23,269 bases of DNA from contig CAYZBM010000025.1 of assembly GCA_964476705.1 (NCBI GenBank), positions 1 to 23,269 on the forward strand. The letters run 5' to 3'. Positions 15,526 to 22,023 of the stretch are shown piece by piece. Within the stretch, counting starts at the first letter, position 1. Every line of letters starts with the position of its first letter. The stretch comes from CAYZBM01 sp964476705. Lineage in GTDB: Bacteria; Pseudomonadota; Alphaproteobacteria; Rickettsiales; UBA6187. The notes beneath the pieces are model-generated. The model did no database searches. It was not told the DNA's origin and saw only the letters and a list, made by a program, of their open reading frames with translations. The position numbers were made by a program, and so were the translations under genes.

Positions 15526-16212
15526 CTATAATGGTAGTATGGGTAAAGTAAAAGTTACTTTAGTTCCGCCTTCAAGTCTATTTTCTGCCCAAATCTTACC
15601 TTTATGGGCTTCTATAATTCCTTTGCAAATAGTAAGTCCTAGGCCACTATTATTATGTTTATTTGTCTTTTCTTCGGTATAAAATTTTTCGAAGATCTTT
15701 TGTTCATTACCAGGGATAATACCTTGACCACTATCTGCTATTGTAACCTTAATTTCAGTTTTATTAATATTTACAAATATATAAATATTATTGCCTTTTT
15801 TTGTATATTTTATAGCATTTTCTAGCAGATTAGTAATAACTTGCTCGATTAAAACTGCATCTATGGTAATTACCGGTAGCTCAGGATCTGCATGTTTAAT
15901 TATGTTATATTCTGCTAATTGTGCTTCCATTCGTGTAAGTACGCTACCTACTAATTCTTCAATATAATAAGGTTCTTTATTTAAGGTTAAAGAATTAGCT
16001 TCCAATTTTCCTATATGCATTAAGTTAGTGACTATATTTGCCAGGCGAGATGATTCTTTTTGAATCGAATTAGCCAGATTTTTAATTGTTTCCCTAGGCA
16101 TATTTTTATAATCAAGGGCAATACTGCTTGAAGCGCCGCTTATAGTTGCAAGTGGTGTTCGTAAATCATGCGATACTGAGCTAAGCAAAGAATTTTTAAG
16201 TTTTTCAGTTTC
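15526..16212 (-). CDS. kdpD: KdpD sensor kinase, C-terminal catalytic part
   Basis: The last 228 residues of the KdpD histidine kinase; the 5' side runs into the run of N. The H-box is SSVSHDLRTPLATISGAS, the N-box EQVITNLLENAIKYTKKG, the G1 box ADSGQGI and the G2 box GLGLTICKGIIEAHKGKIWAEN. Together they make a complete dimerisation and ATP-binding module, so kinase and phosphatase activity should be intact. HDLRTPLA followed by ISGA is the KdpD form. It is followed by kdpE after 18 bases. The region before it is missing from the assembly; what can be said about the N-terminus is under the entry at 16313-16381. Confidence 0.93.
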   Translation of the reverse strand, partial: ETEKLKNSLLSSVSHDLRTPLATISGASSSIALDYKNMPRETIKNLANSIQKESSRLANIVTNLMHIGKLEANSLTLNKEPYYIEELVGSVLTRMEAQLAEYNIIKHADPELPVITIDAVLIEQVITNLLENAIKYTKKGNNIYIFVNINKTEIKVTIADSGQGIIPGNEQKIFEKFYTEEKTNKHNNSGLGLTICKGIIEAHKGKIWAENRLEGGTKVTFTLPILPL

Positions 16213-16312
16213 NNNNNNNNNNNNNNNNNNNNNNNNNNNNNNNNNNNNNNNNNNNNNNNNNNNNNNNNNNNNNNNNNNNNNNNNNNNNNNNNNNNNNNNN
16301 NNNNNNNNNNNN
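16213..16312. other. Assembly gap of 100 N inside kdpD
   Basis: Exactly 100 N, the usual placeholder for a gap of unknown length. The coding frames on its two sides do not match if the gap is taken as 100 bases. A multiple of three is required for one continuous kdpD, so the true length differs from 100. Confidence 0.97.
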
Positions 16313-16381
16313 AGCGCCAATAAAAGTGCATAATATTACTACTAATAATGACCAAAAATAAGGGAGAAGTTTTAAGAACAT
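16313..16381 (-). CDS. kdpD: KdpD N-terminus, starting at a membrane segment
   Basis: After kdpC an ATG (16381) opens a frame of 23 codons before the gap: MFLKLLPYFWSLLVVILCTFIGA. The kdpC stop TAA is in the same frame four codons upstream, so the gene cannot start earlier. This is a hydrophobic helix like the first one of the DUF4118 membrane domain, which in E. coli KdpD begins near residue 400. So the long N-terminal KdpD/Usp domain seems absent. I infer it is the same gene as the kinase at 15526-16212, from the operon position and size. It is also possible, though less likely, that a short separate gene ends in the gap. There is no Shine-Dalgarno before it. Confidence 0.65.
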
Positions 16382-16390
16382 TTTTGTTTT

Positions 16391-16966
16391 TTAAGGTTTA
16401 TCTTTATCTAAGGCTAAATTAAGCATCAATACATTAACTGTAGGTTCTCCTAATATACCAAACTGCCTATCTTTAGTATATTCTTTTATTAATAACAGTA
16501 GTTTTTCTTTATTAATTTTGCGGATACTGGCTATCCTGTCTACTTGATATTCTGCAGCTTCAGGACTGATGTGAGGGTCAAGACCGCTGGCTGATGAAGT
16601 TACTAAATCTATAGGTATTTTTTTTGTATTATTAGGGTCAAATTTCTTAAGATTAGCTACACGTTCTTTAACTGAAGCTAATAAATCAGTACTTGCTGGT
16701 GATAAATTACTTCCTGAAGAGCCTGCTGCATTATATGGATAGGGAGAGGTTTTTGAAACTCTACCCCAGAAATATTTAGGATCAGAAAAATTTTGCCCAA
16801 TAAGTTCTGAACCTATAATCTCATCATTTTTAGTGATTAAGCTTCCACCGGCTTTAGAGGTAAATAATTTTTGTGCAATAAGGGTAGTTATTTCTGGATA
16901 AGCAAATCCTAGTAAAAATGTAAATATAATTGATAATATTATAGCCTGAATAAAATATTTTAACAT
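16391..16966 (-). CDS. kdpC: KdpC, subunit of the potassium-pumping ATPase
   Basis: A 191-residue subunit of the KdpFABC complex, close to the E. coli length (190). It has one N-terminal membrane helix (about 5-24, FIQAIILSIIFTFLLGFAYP), then the periplasmic domain with GSELIGQNFSDPKYFWGRVS, then the conserved NLSPAS, PIDLVTSSASGLDPHISPEAAEYQV and GEPTVNVLMLNLAL. All the hallmarks are present. KdpC stabilises the complex and raises potassium affinity. The ATG starts one base after the kdpB stop codon. Confidence 0.97.
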   Translation of the reverse strand: MLKYFIQAIILSIIFTFLLGFAYPEITTLIAQKLFTSKAGGSLITKNDEIIGSELIGQNFSDPKYFWGRVSKTSPYPYNAAGSSGSNLSPASTDLLASVKERVANLKKFDPNNTKKIPIDLVTSSASGLDPHISPEAAEYQVDRIASIRKINKEKLLLLIKEYTKDRQFGILGEPTVNVLMLNLALDKDKP

Positions 16967-16967
16967 G

Positions 16968-19049
16968 TTAGAATGCTCCTATAGATTTTAATAATATGTC
17001 GATTATTTTTATACCGATAAAAGGAACTATAACTCCGCCTATTCCATAGATAAGTATATTATTACGTAGTAATTTGGCTGCGCCAATTGGACGATATTTT
17101 ACGCCTTTTAAAGCTAGAGGAATTAGAAAAATTATAATTACAGCATTAAAAATTACCGCAGCTAATATTGCACTTAAAGGACTAGTTAAATGCATAATAT
17201 TTAAGCGTCCTAGCATCGGATAGGTACTAGCAAAAGCGGCCGGAATAATGGCGAAATATTTGGCAATATCATTGGCGATACTAAAAGTTGTAAGCGAGCC
17301 TCTAGTCATTAATAATTGTTTACCAATTTCGACAATCTCAATTAATTTAGTAGGGTTGGAATCTAAATCAACCATATTGCCGGCTTCTTTAGCAGCTTGC
17401 GTACCCGTATTCATAGCAACAGCAACATCTGCTTGCGCTAAGGCTGGAGCGTCATTTGTACCATCACCAACCATGGCAACAAGTTCACCACCTTCTTGCA
17501 TCTTTTTGATATAATTTAATTTAGCTTCTGGCGTTGCCTCAGCAATAAAATCATCAACTCCAGCTTCGGAGGCTATAGATGCTGCGGTTAATGGATTATC
17601 CCCAGTTACCATTACACTTTTTATTCCCATCATTCTAAGTTCAGCTAGTCGTTCTTTTATGCCTGGTTTTACAATATCTTTTAAATAAATAGCTCCCAAA
17701 ACTGTTTTTCCTTCAACAACAATTAATGGAGTTCCACCTTGTCTAGCTATAATTTCAACTTGCTTATTTACTGATTCTGGAATATTTCCACCTTGTGCTT
17801 TAATATGTTTTTCGATTGAATCCCCAGCGCCCTTTAAAATAATTTGCCCATTTAAATCTATACCACTTAAACGAGTTTCAGCTTTAAAAGGAATAAAACT
17901 AGCGTTTAAACTTTTAACATCTTTCTCTTTAATATTATATTTACTATGAGCTAAAGCTACGATACTTTTTCCTTCAGGAGTTTCATCAGCTAGTGAGGAT
18001 AGTTCAGCAGCTTCAGCTAATTCTTCCATAGAAACGCCGTTGGCTTGAAAAAAAGCAACAGCTTGTCTGTTACCATGAGTGATAGTTCCAGTTTTATCTA
18101 AAAGTAAAATATTAACATCTCCCGCAGCCTCAACTGAACGACCAGAAGTTGCGATAACATTGGCTCTAATCAAACGATTCATTCCAGCAATGCCAATTGC
18201 TGAAATTAAGGCGCCAATAGTAGTTGGAGCTAAACAAACCAGGAGTGATATAAGTACAGTTATGCTAATGACTTTACCTTGCCCGGTATTTTCAACGCTA
18301 AATAAAGAGAAAGGTAAAAGAGTTGCGCAAGCTAGTAAAAATATAATAGTCATAGCGCTTAGTAAAATTCCTAAAGCAATTTCATTAGGAGTTTTTTGTC
18401 TTTTAGCACCTTCAATTAAAGCAATCATTTTATCTAAAAAACTATTTCCAGCACTGGCAGTTATCCTTACTATTACCCAATCAGAGATTACTTTTGTACC
18501 GCCGGTTACGGCATCTCTATCGCCGCCACTTTCTCTTATAACTGGGGCACTTTCACCAGTTATCGCACTTTCATCAATTGAAGCAATTCCAGCTATAACT
18601 TGGCCATCACCTGGTATATAATCGCCAATATTTACTAGTACTATATCGCCAACTTTTAAACTACTAGCGCTAACTTCAGTATAATCCTTGGCGAGTAAAT
18701 TTCTAGGATTTACTAATTTTTTAGCGATGACATCACGGCGAGCTTTTTTTAATGAAGCCGCTTGTGCTCTACCTTTACTTTCGGCTATGCTTTCTGCCAA
18801 ATTAGCAAAAATAGCAGTAAACCATAACCATGCGGCAATAGCCCCGATAAACCAGCTGGGTTCATCTGTTGGCTTTATTAAATTGGCTATAAATATTAAA
18901 GTAGTAAAAATAGCCCCAATAAATACAATAAACATTACCGGGTTACGCGCCTGATAAGGAAAAGTTAATCTTCTTATAGCCTGATATAATAAGCTTTTTA
19001 TCAGCTCTGGTTGTAAAATATTCATAGTTGGTAGTTCATGTTTAGACAT
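16968..19049 (-). CDS. kdpB: KdpB, P-type ATPase subunit for potassium uptake
   Basis: A 693-residue P-type ATPase that powers potassium uptake. TGES is at 164-167, and S167 matches the serine whose phosphorylation inhibits KdpB in E. coli. The phosphorylated aspartate is D318 in LLLDKTGTITHGN. PTTIGALISAIGIAGM is the membrane helix 4 region, and MVGDGTNDAPALAQADV is the hinge motif. K586/D583-type residues of helix 5 are not resolved by eye. An AGGAA site precedes the ATG. The gene lies 27 bases after the embedded outer-membrane protein rather than directly after kdpA. The frame is intact throughout. Confidence 0.97.
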   Translation of the reverse strand: MSKHELPTMNILQPELIKSLLYQAIRRLTFPYQARNPVMFIVFIGAIFTTLIFIANLIKPTDEPSWFIGAIAAWLWFTAIFANLAESIAESKGRAQAASLKKARRDVIAKKLVNPRNLLAKDYTEVSASSLKVGDIVLVNIGDYIPGDGQVIAGIASIDESAITGESAPVIRESGGDRDAVTGGTKVISDWVIVRITASAGNSFLDKMIALIEGAKRQKTPNEIALGILLSAMTIIFLLACATLLPFSLFSVENTGQGKVISITVLISLLVCLAPTTIGALISAIGIAGMNRLIRANVIATSGRSVEAAGDVNILLLDKTGTITHGNRQAVAFFQANGVSMEELAEAAELSSLADETPEGKSIVALAHSKYNIKEKDVKSLNASFIPFKAETRLSGIDLNGQIILKGAGDSIEKHIKAQGGNIPESVNKQVEIIARQGGTPLIVVEGKTVLGAIYLKDIVKPGIKERLAELRMMGIKSVMVTGDNPLTAASIASEAGVDDFIAEATPEAKLNYIKKMQEGGELVAMVGDGTNDAPALAQADVAVAMNTGTQAAKEAGNMVDLDSNPTKLIEIVEIGKQLLMTRGSLTTFSIANDIAKYFAIIPAAFASTYPMLGRLNIMHLTSPLSAILAAVIFNAVIIIFLIPLALKGVKYRPIGAAKLLRNNILIYGIGGVIVPFIGIKIIDILLKSIGAF

Positions 19050-19076
19050 AAACAGTTCCTAAATTTTTAAGTTTAA

Positions 19077-19832
19077 TTAAAATGATTTAGCAAGGCTTAA
19101 AATTACGCCATTCCTACATAGATCTGAGGCGCATTTTTGGCTATTTAAATTAGTGCCAATATAAGCAGCTCTAAGCGTAAAATCATTTAGGGAGTAAGCA
19201 ATTCCTAATGTATAATCTGTATAGTCAGGTACGCCATATTTTACATTATTGTTTACCCATTGATGACCAATAGAGGTATCTAGACTTATTTCTTTAGTAA
19301 TTGGCACAGTTACAGTAAATTTAGGATAATAAGCTGTTCCAGAATCGGCCAAGAAATTAGGCGAGTAGTTAAATGAGCCAGATATTTTTATTACCTCAAA
19401 ATCATAACCAACTATTTCATATAATTCGCTATAATCATAATTATTAGCCGATTTTGCTCCAGGATAACCATAATAAATAAAACCAGTTTCTGTAGATAAT
19501 TTATCAAAACTTTTATTGAAAGAAGTGTATAAATCCATTTCGCTGCTAGCATCACTGCTATTGCCAAAATCAACATTGGAACCAAAAAAACCAACTTTAA
19601 CTCCACTATTGCTTAAAAATTCTAGATTTCCTTGAGCGGATGGTGATTGCATGGTTTGTGAAATACCTCTAAATTTATAATCACTATAGGCGCCAAAATT
19701 TCCGCTAAATTTACCTTGAAGTAAATTTGAATCTAGTATTGATTTAGTATTTTTAGCATCATCTGCTATAGCTGTTAATGATAATCCAGTAATTGTAATT
19801 ATCGCTAAGTTTGTAATTAAAGTTTTTCTCAT
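19077..19832 (-). CDS. TorF/Gcw_chp-type outer-membrane beta-barrel inside kdp
   Basis: A 251-residue secreted protein. Residues 1-23 are a signal peptide (MRKTLITNLAIITITGLSLTAIADD). The mature part is alternating polar and hydrophobic, rich in Tyr, Ser and Gly, with FGAYSDYKFRGISQTMQSPSAQGNLEF, the start characteristic of the Gcw_chp/TIGR02001 (TorF) family of putative porins, and a C-terminal phenylalanine (LSLAKSF) as expected for a barrel. Two late cysteines (CASDLC) may pair. It sits between kdpA and kdpB, with 24 and 27 bases on either side, on the same strand and with a CGGAGAA ribosome site, so it is co-transcribed. Its role is unknown; a pore supplying potassium to the periplasm is my inference. 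Confidence 0.85.
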   Translation of the reverse strand: MRKTLITNLAIITITGLSLTAIADDAKNTKSILDSNLLQGKFSGNFGAYSDYKFRGISQTMQSPSAQGNLEFLSNSGVKVGFFGSNVDFGNSSDASSEMDLYTSFNKSFDKLSTETGFIYYGYPGAKSANNYDYSELYEIVGYDFEVIKISGSFNYSPNFLADSGTAYYPKFTVTVPITKEISLDTSIGHQWVNNNVKYGVPDYTDYTLGIAYSLNDFTLRAAYIGTNLNSQKCASDLCRNGVILSLAKSF

Positions 19833-19856
19833 AAAATTCTCCGTGTTAGGTTGTAA

Positions 19857-21626
19857 TTATTTGTTGAAATATAAATTGAAATGTTCGGCAATTGGTCCCA
19901 AAGCTAGAGCTGGAATGAAGGTTAAAACTCCAACTACCACGACAACACTAATTAATATTCCCATAAATAATGTTGAGGTTGTAGACAAGGTTCCAGCAGA
20001 ATTAGGTACGGTATTTTTGCTAACAAAAGATCCGGCAATGGCAAGTACTGGCAGCATTACCCAATAACGACCAAATAACATTGCGATACCTAAAGCCATA
20101 TTATAAAATGGAGTATTGGCAGATAAGCCTGCAAAGGCGCTACCATTATTATTGCTAGCTGAAGAAAAAGCATAAAGTATTTCGCTAAAACCTTGGGCAT
20201 AATGATTTAATATTCCTGCCTTACCTAGAGGACTTAACACTGCAATTGCCGTGCCAATTAAAGTTGCAAGATGGGGAACTAAAATAGCTATACATGCCAT
20301 TTTAATATCAAAAGCATTTATTTTTTTACCTAAATATTCAGGAGTTCTACCAACCATAAGTCCGGCTATAAATACTGAAATAAGAACAAAAACTAGCATA
20401 CCGTAAAGACCAGAACCAGCGCCGCCATATATTACTTCACCAAATTGAATTAGTAATAATGGTACTAATCCACCAAGCGGAGTAAATGAATCATGCATTG
20501 AATTTACCGAGCCATTTGAAGCGGCAGTGGTTGCTGTAGCCCATAGGGTAGAATTAACTATGCCAAATCTAGTTTCTTTACCTTCCATATTTCCGCTATT
20601 TATTTGCGTAATATTTAAGTCGGCAAATCGAGGATTGGCAGTTTGCTCACTCATCGTGCAAAATAATAAAAGTGGTATGAAAATAATAGTCATGGCAAAA
20701 AGAATCATCCAACCTTGTTTGGTATCGCCAACTATTTTGCCAAAACTATAACAAAGGGCTGCTGGAATAAGTAAGATAGCTAACATTTCTAAAAGATTAG
20801 AAAATGGGGTAGGATTTTCAAAAGGATGAGCGGAGTTAGTATTAAAAAATCCACCACCATTAGTACCTAATTGTTTTATCGCAACTTGTGAGGCAACCGG
20901 ACCTAAAGCAATAGATTGTTTAGTAACTTCCTGAATATTAGTTTTATTACCTTCTTTAACTTCTATATATTGTTTTTCAATAAATTTAGCATCAACATAA
21001 GAGCTAAAATTTTGAATTACTCCTTGCGAGGCAAGTAATATTGCTAAAGTTAAAGAAAGTGGTAGTAAAATATATAAATTACTTCTAACTAAATCTACCC
21101 AGAAATTTCCTATGGTAGTTGCTTTTTTTCTACTAAACCCTCTGGCTAAAGCAATTAGTACTGACATTCCTACTCCAGCTGATAAAAAATTCTGCACAGT
21201 AAGACCTGACATTTGAGTAAAATAACTCATAGTAGATTCACCACCATAACTTTGCCAGTTAGTGTTAGTAATAAAACTAGCTGCAGTATTAAAAGCTAAG
21301 TCTGGAGAAGTTCCGCTAAAATTTGCAGGATTTAAAATTAATAATCCTTGTAATCTTAAAATAGCATAAAGAATAAAAAATCCAACAAAGCTAAATATCA
21401 TTAATGCTAGGGAATAATTTTTCCAATCCATTTCTTCATTGGATTTTACCCCGCTTACTTTATAAATTAAACCCTCAATTGGAGAAATTATAAAACTAAG
21501 AAAGGTTTTTTCTCCTTGATATATTTTAGCCATATAGCTCCCAAGAGGTTTAACTAGGGCAAATAATACCGAAAAATATAACAATATTTGTAACCAGCTA
21601 TAAACTGGAATTAGATTAAGACTCAT
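19857..21626 (-). CDS. kdpA: KdpA, potassium channel-like subunit
   Basis: A 589-residue multi-pass inner-membrane protein that binds and translocates potassium in the KdpFABC pump; E. coli KdpA has 557. Filter-region motifs are seen: TNTNWQSYGGES (about 120), GTNGGGFFNTNSAHPFENPT (about 255) and later SASNNNGSAFAGLS. A periplasmic segment around 210-245 (KQYIEVKEGNKTNIQEV) is typical of the longer KdpA forms. The ATG overlaps the kdpF stop codon in ATGA, so translation is coupled. The embedded outer-membrane protein follows. Confidence 0.97.
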   Translation of the reverse strand: MSLNLIPVYSWLQILLYFSVLFALVKPLGSYMAKIYQGEKTFLSFIISPIEGLIYKVSGVKSNEEMDWKNYSLALMIFSFVGFFILYAILRLQGLLILNPANFSGTSPDLAFNTAASFITNTNWQSYGGESTMSYFTQMSGLTVQNFLSAGVGMSVLIALARGFSRKKATTIGNFWVDLVRSNLYILLPLSLTLAILLASQGVIQNFSSYVDAKFIEKQYIEVKEGNKTNIQEVTKQSIALGPVASQVAIKQLGTNGGGFFNTNSAHPFENPTPFSNLLEMLAILLIPAALCYSFGKIVGDTKQGWMILFAMTIIFIPLLLFCTMSEQTANPRFADLNITQINSGNMEGKETRFGIVNSTLWATATTAASNGSVNSMHDSFTPLGGLVPLLLIQFGEVIYGGAGSGLYGMLVFVLISVFIAGLMVGRTPEYLGKKINAFDIKMACIAILVPHLATLIGTAIAVLSPLGKAGILNHYAQGFSEILYAFSSASNNNGSAFAGLSANTPFYNMALGIAMLFGRYWVMLPVLAIAGSFVSKNTVPNSAGTLSTTSTLFMGILISVVVVVGVLTFIPALALGPIAEHFNLYFNK

Positions 21627-21715
21627 GGAAATATCTCAGGTTTTAAAAGTGCAACAAATAAATAAATTAAAAGAGCTAAAGCCGTTATTCCGGCTAGGAC
21701 ATATAAAGTGATCAT
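21623..21715 (-). CDS. kdpF: KdpF, small subunit of the Kdp pump
   Basis: A 30-residue single-helix protein, MITLYVLAGITALALLIYLF followed by VALLKPEIFP. The pattern of a helix then a basic-acidic tail (KPE.F) is the KdpF signature (E. coli KdpF has 29 residues). KdpF sits between KdpA and lipids and stabilises the complex. Its stop overlaps the kdpA start (ATGA). GGGAG, within the end of the preceding micro-ORF, serves as ribosome site. It is below the length most gene finders report. Confidence 0.92.
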   Translation of the reverse strand: MITLYVLAGITALALLIYLFVALLKPEIFP

Positions 21716-21718
21716 ATT

Positions 21719-21808
21719 TTAAGCTCCCTTAAGATTATGACTAAAGGTAATAAGGGACAAAGACAGCAGGAAAAAGGCTATTACAATTGCTAGGTATAAA
21801 AAATCCAT
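21719..21808 (-). CDS. 29-residue membrane micro-ORF leading the kdp operon
   Basis: ATG at 21808 opens MDFLYLAIVIAFFLLSLSLI followed by TFSHNLKGA, a single hydrophobic helix (about 3-21) with a short polar tail, ending three bases before kdpF. I recall similar MD.LYL... micro-ORFs in front of kdpF in other bacteria that are usually left unannotated. Its position as first gene of the operon and its likeness to KdpF in build suggest a further small partner of the pump or of KdpD. No good Shine-Dalgarno is seen, only GAG about 12 bases upstream. It may instead act as a translational leader for kdpF. Confidence 0.7.
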   Translation of the reverse strand: MDFLYLAIVIAFFLLSLSLITFSHNLKGA

Positions 21809-21872
21809 AAACTTAAACTCATAAACTATTTTTGATTAATTTTAATTATGAGCAAATCTATATTTTTTGCTG

Positions 21873-21919
21873 TATAAATAGTGTAAAAATTTGAGTTTAT
21901 GGTGTAAAAAAATTGTAAA
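21873..21919 (-). promoter_or_regulatory. KdpE-box array upstream of the kdp operon
   Basis: On the minus strand TTTACA occurs at 21914-21919, 21903-21908 and 21882-21887, with TTTATA at 21873-21878. Starts are 11 and 21 bases apart (about one and two helical turns). TTTACA-N5-TTTACA closely matches the E. coli KdpE site, TTTATA-N5-TTTACA. The array ends 64 bases before the first ORF. CATAAT and TATAGA downstream are possible -10 elements, and neither has a good -35, as expected for an activator-dependent promoter. Confidence 0.6.
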
Positions 21920-22023
21920 AATATCAAGAAAAAGGAGGGGTTGTAATGAATGCATAAAGGAAAGAATGTAGCCCTAAAATTGTGATCTCAGACTTTCATT
22001 TTTTACATCTTGTACAAATGTTG

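Noticed and set aside
16140..16355. 71-codon ORF spanning the gap
   Set aside because: It exists only because Ns are read as open codons; it is an artefact of the assembly gap.
18079..18621. 180-codon plus-strand ORF opposite kdpB
   Set aside because: Lies wholly antisense to a well-conserved gene; its composition is that of a reverse-strand shadow, with no ribosome site or family motif.
21805..21902. 9-bp inverted repeat CCATAAACT...AGTTTATGG in the kdp leader
   Set aside because: The right arm lies among the KdpE boxes, upstream of any likely start site, so it would not be in the RNA; in A/T-rich DNA it is probably chance.
21932..21957. AAGGAGGGG followed by ATGAATGCATAA on the plus strand
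   Set aside because: An excellent ribosome-site look-alike, but the ORF is only three codons, and a second nearby ATG is followed at once by TAG. I see no downstream gene on this strand for it to lead.
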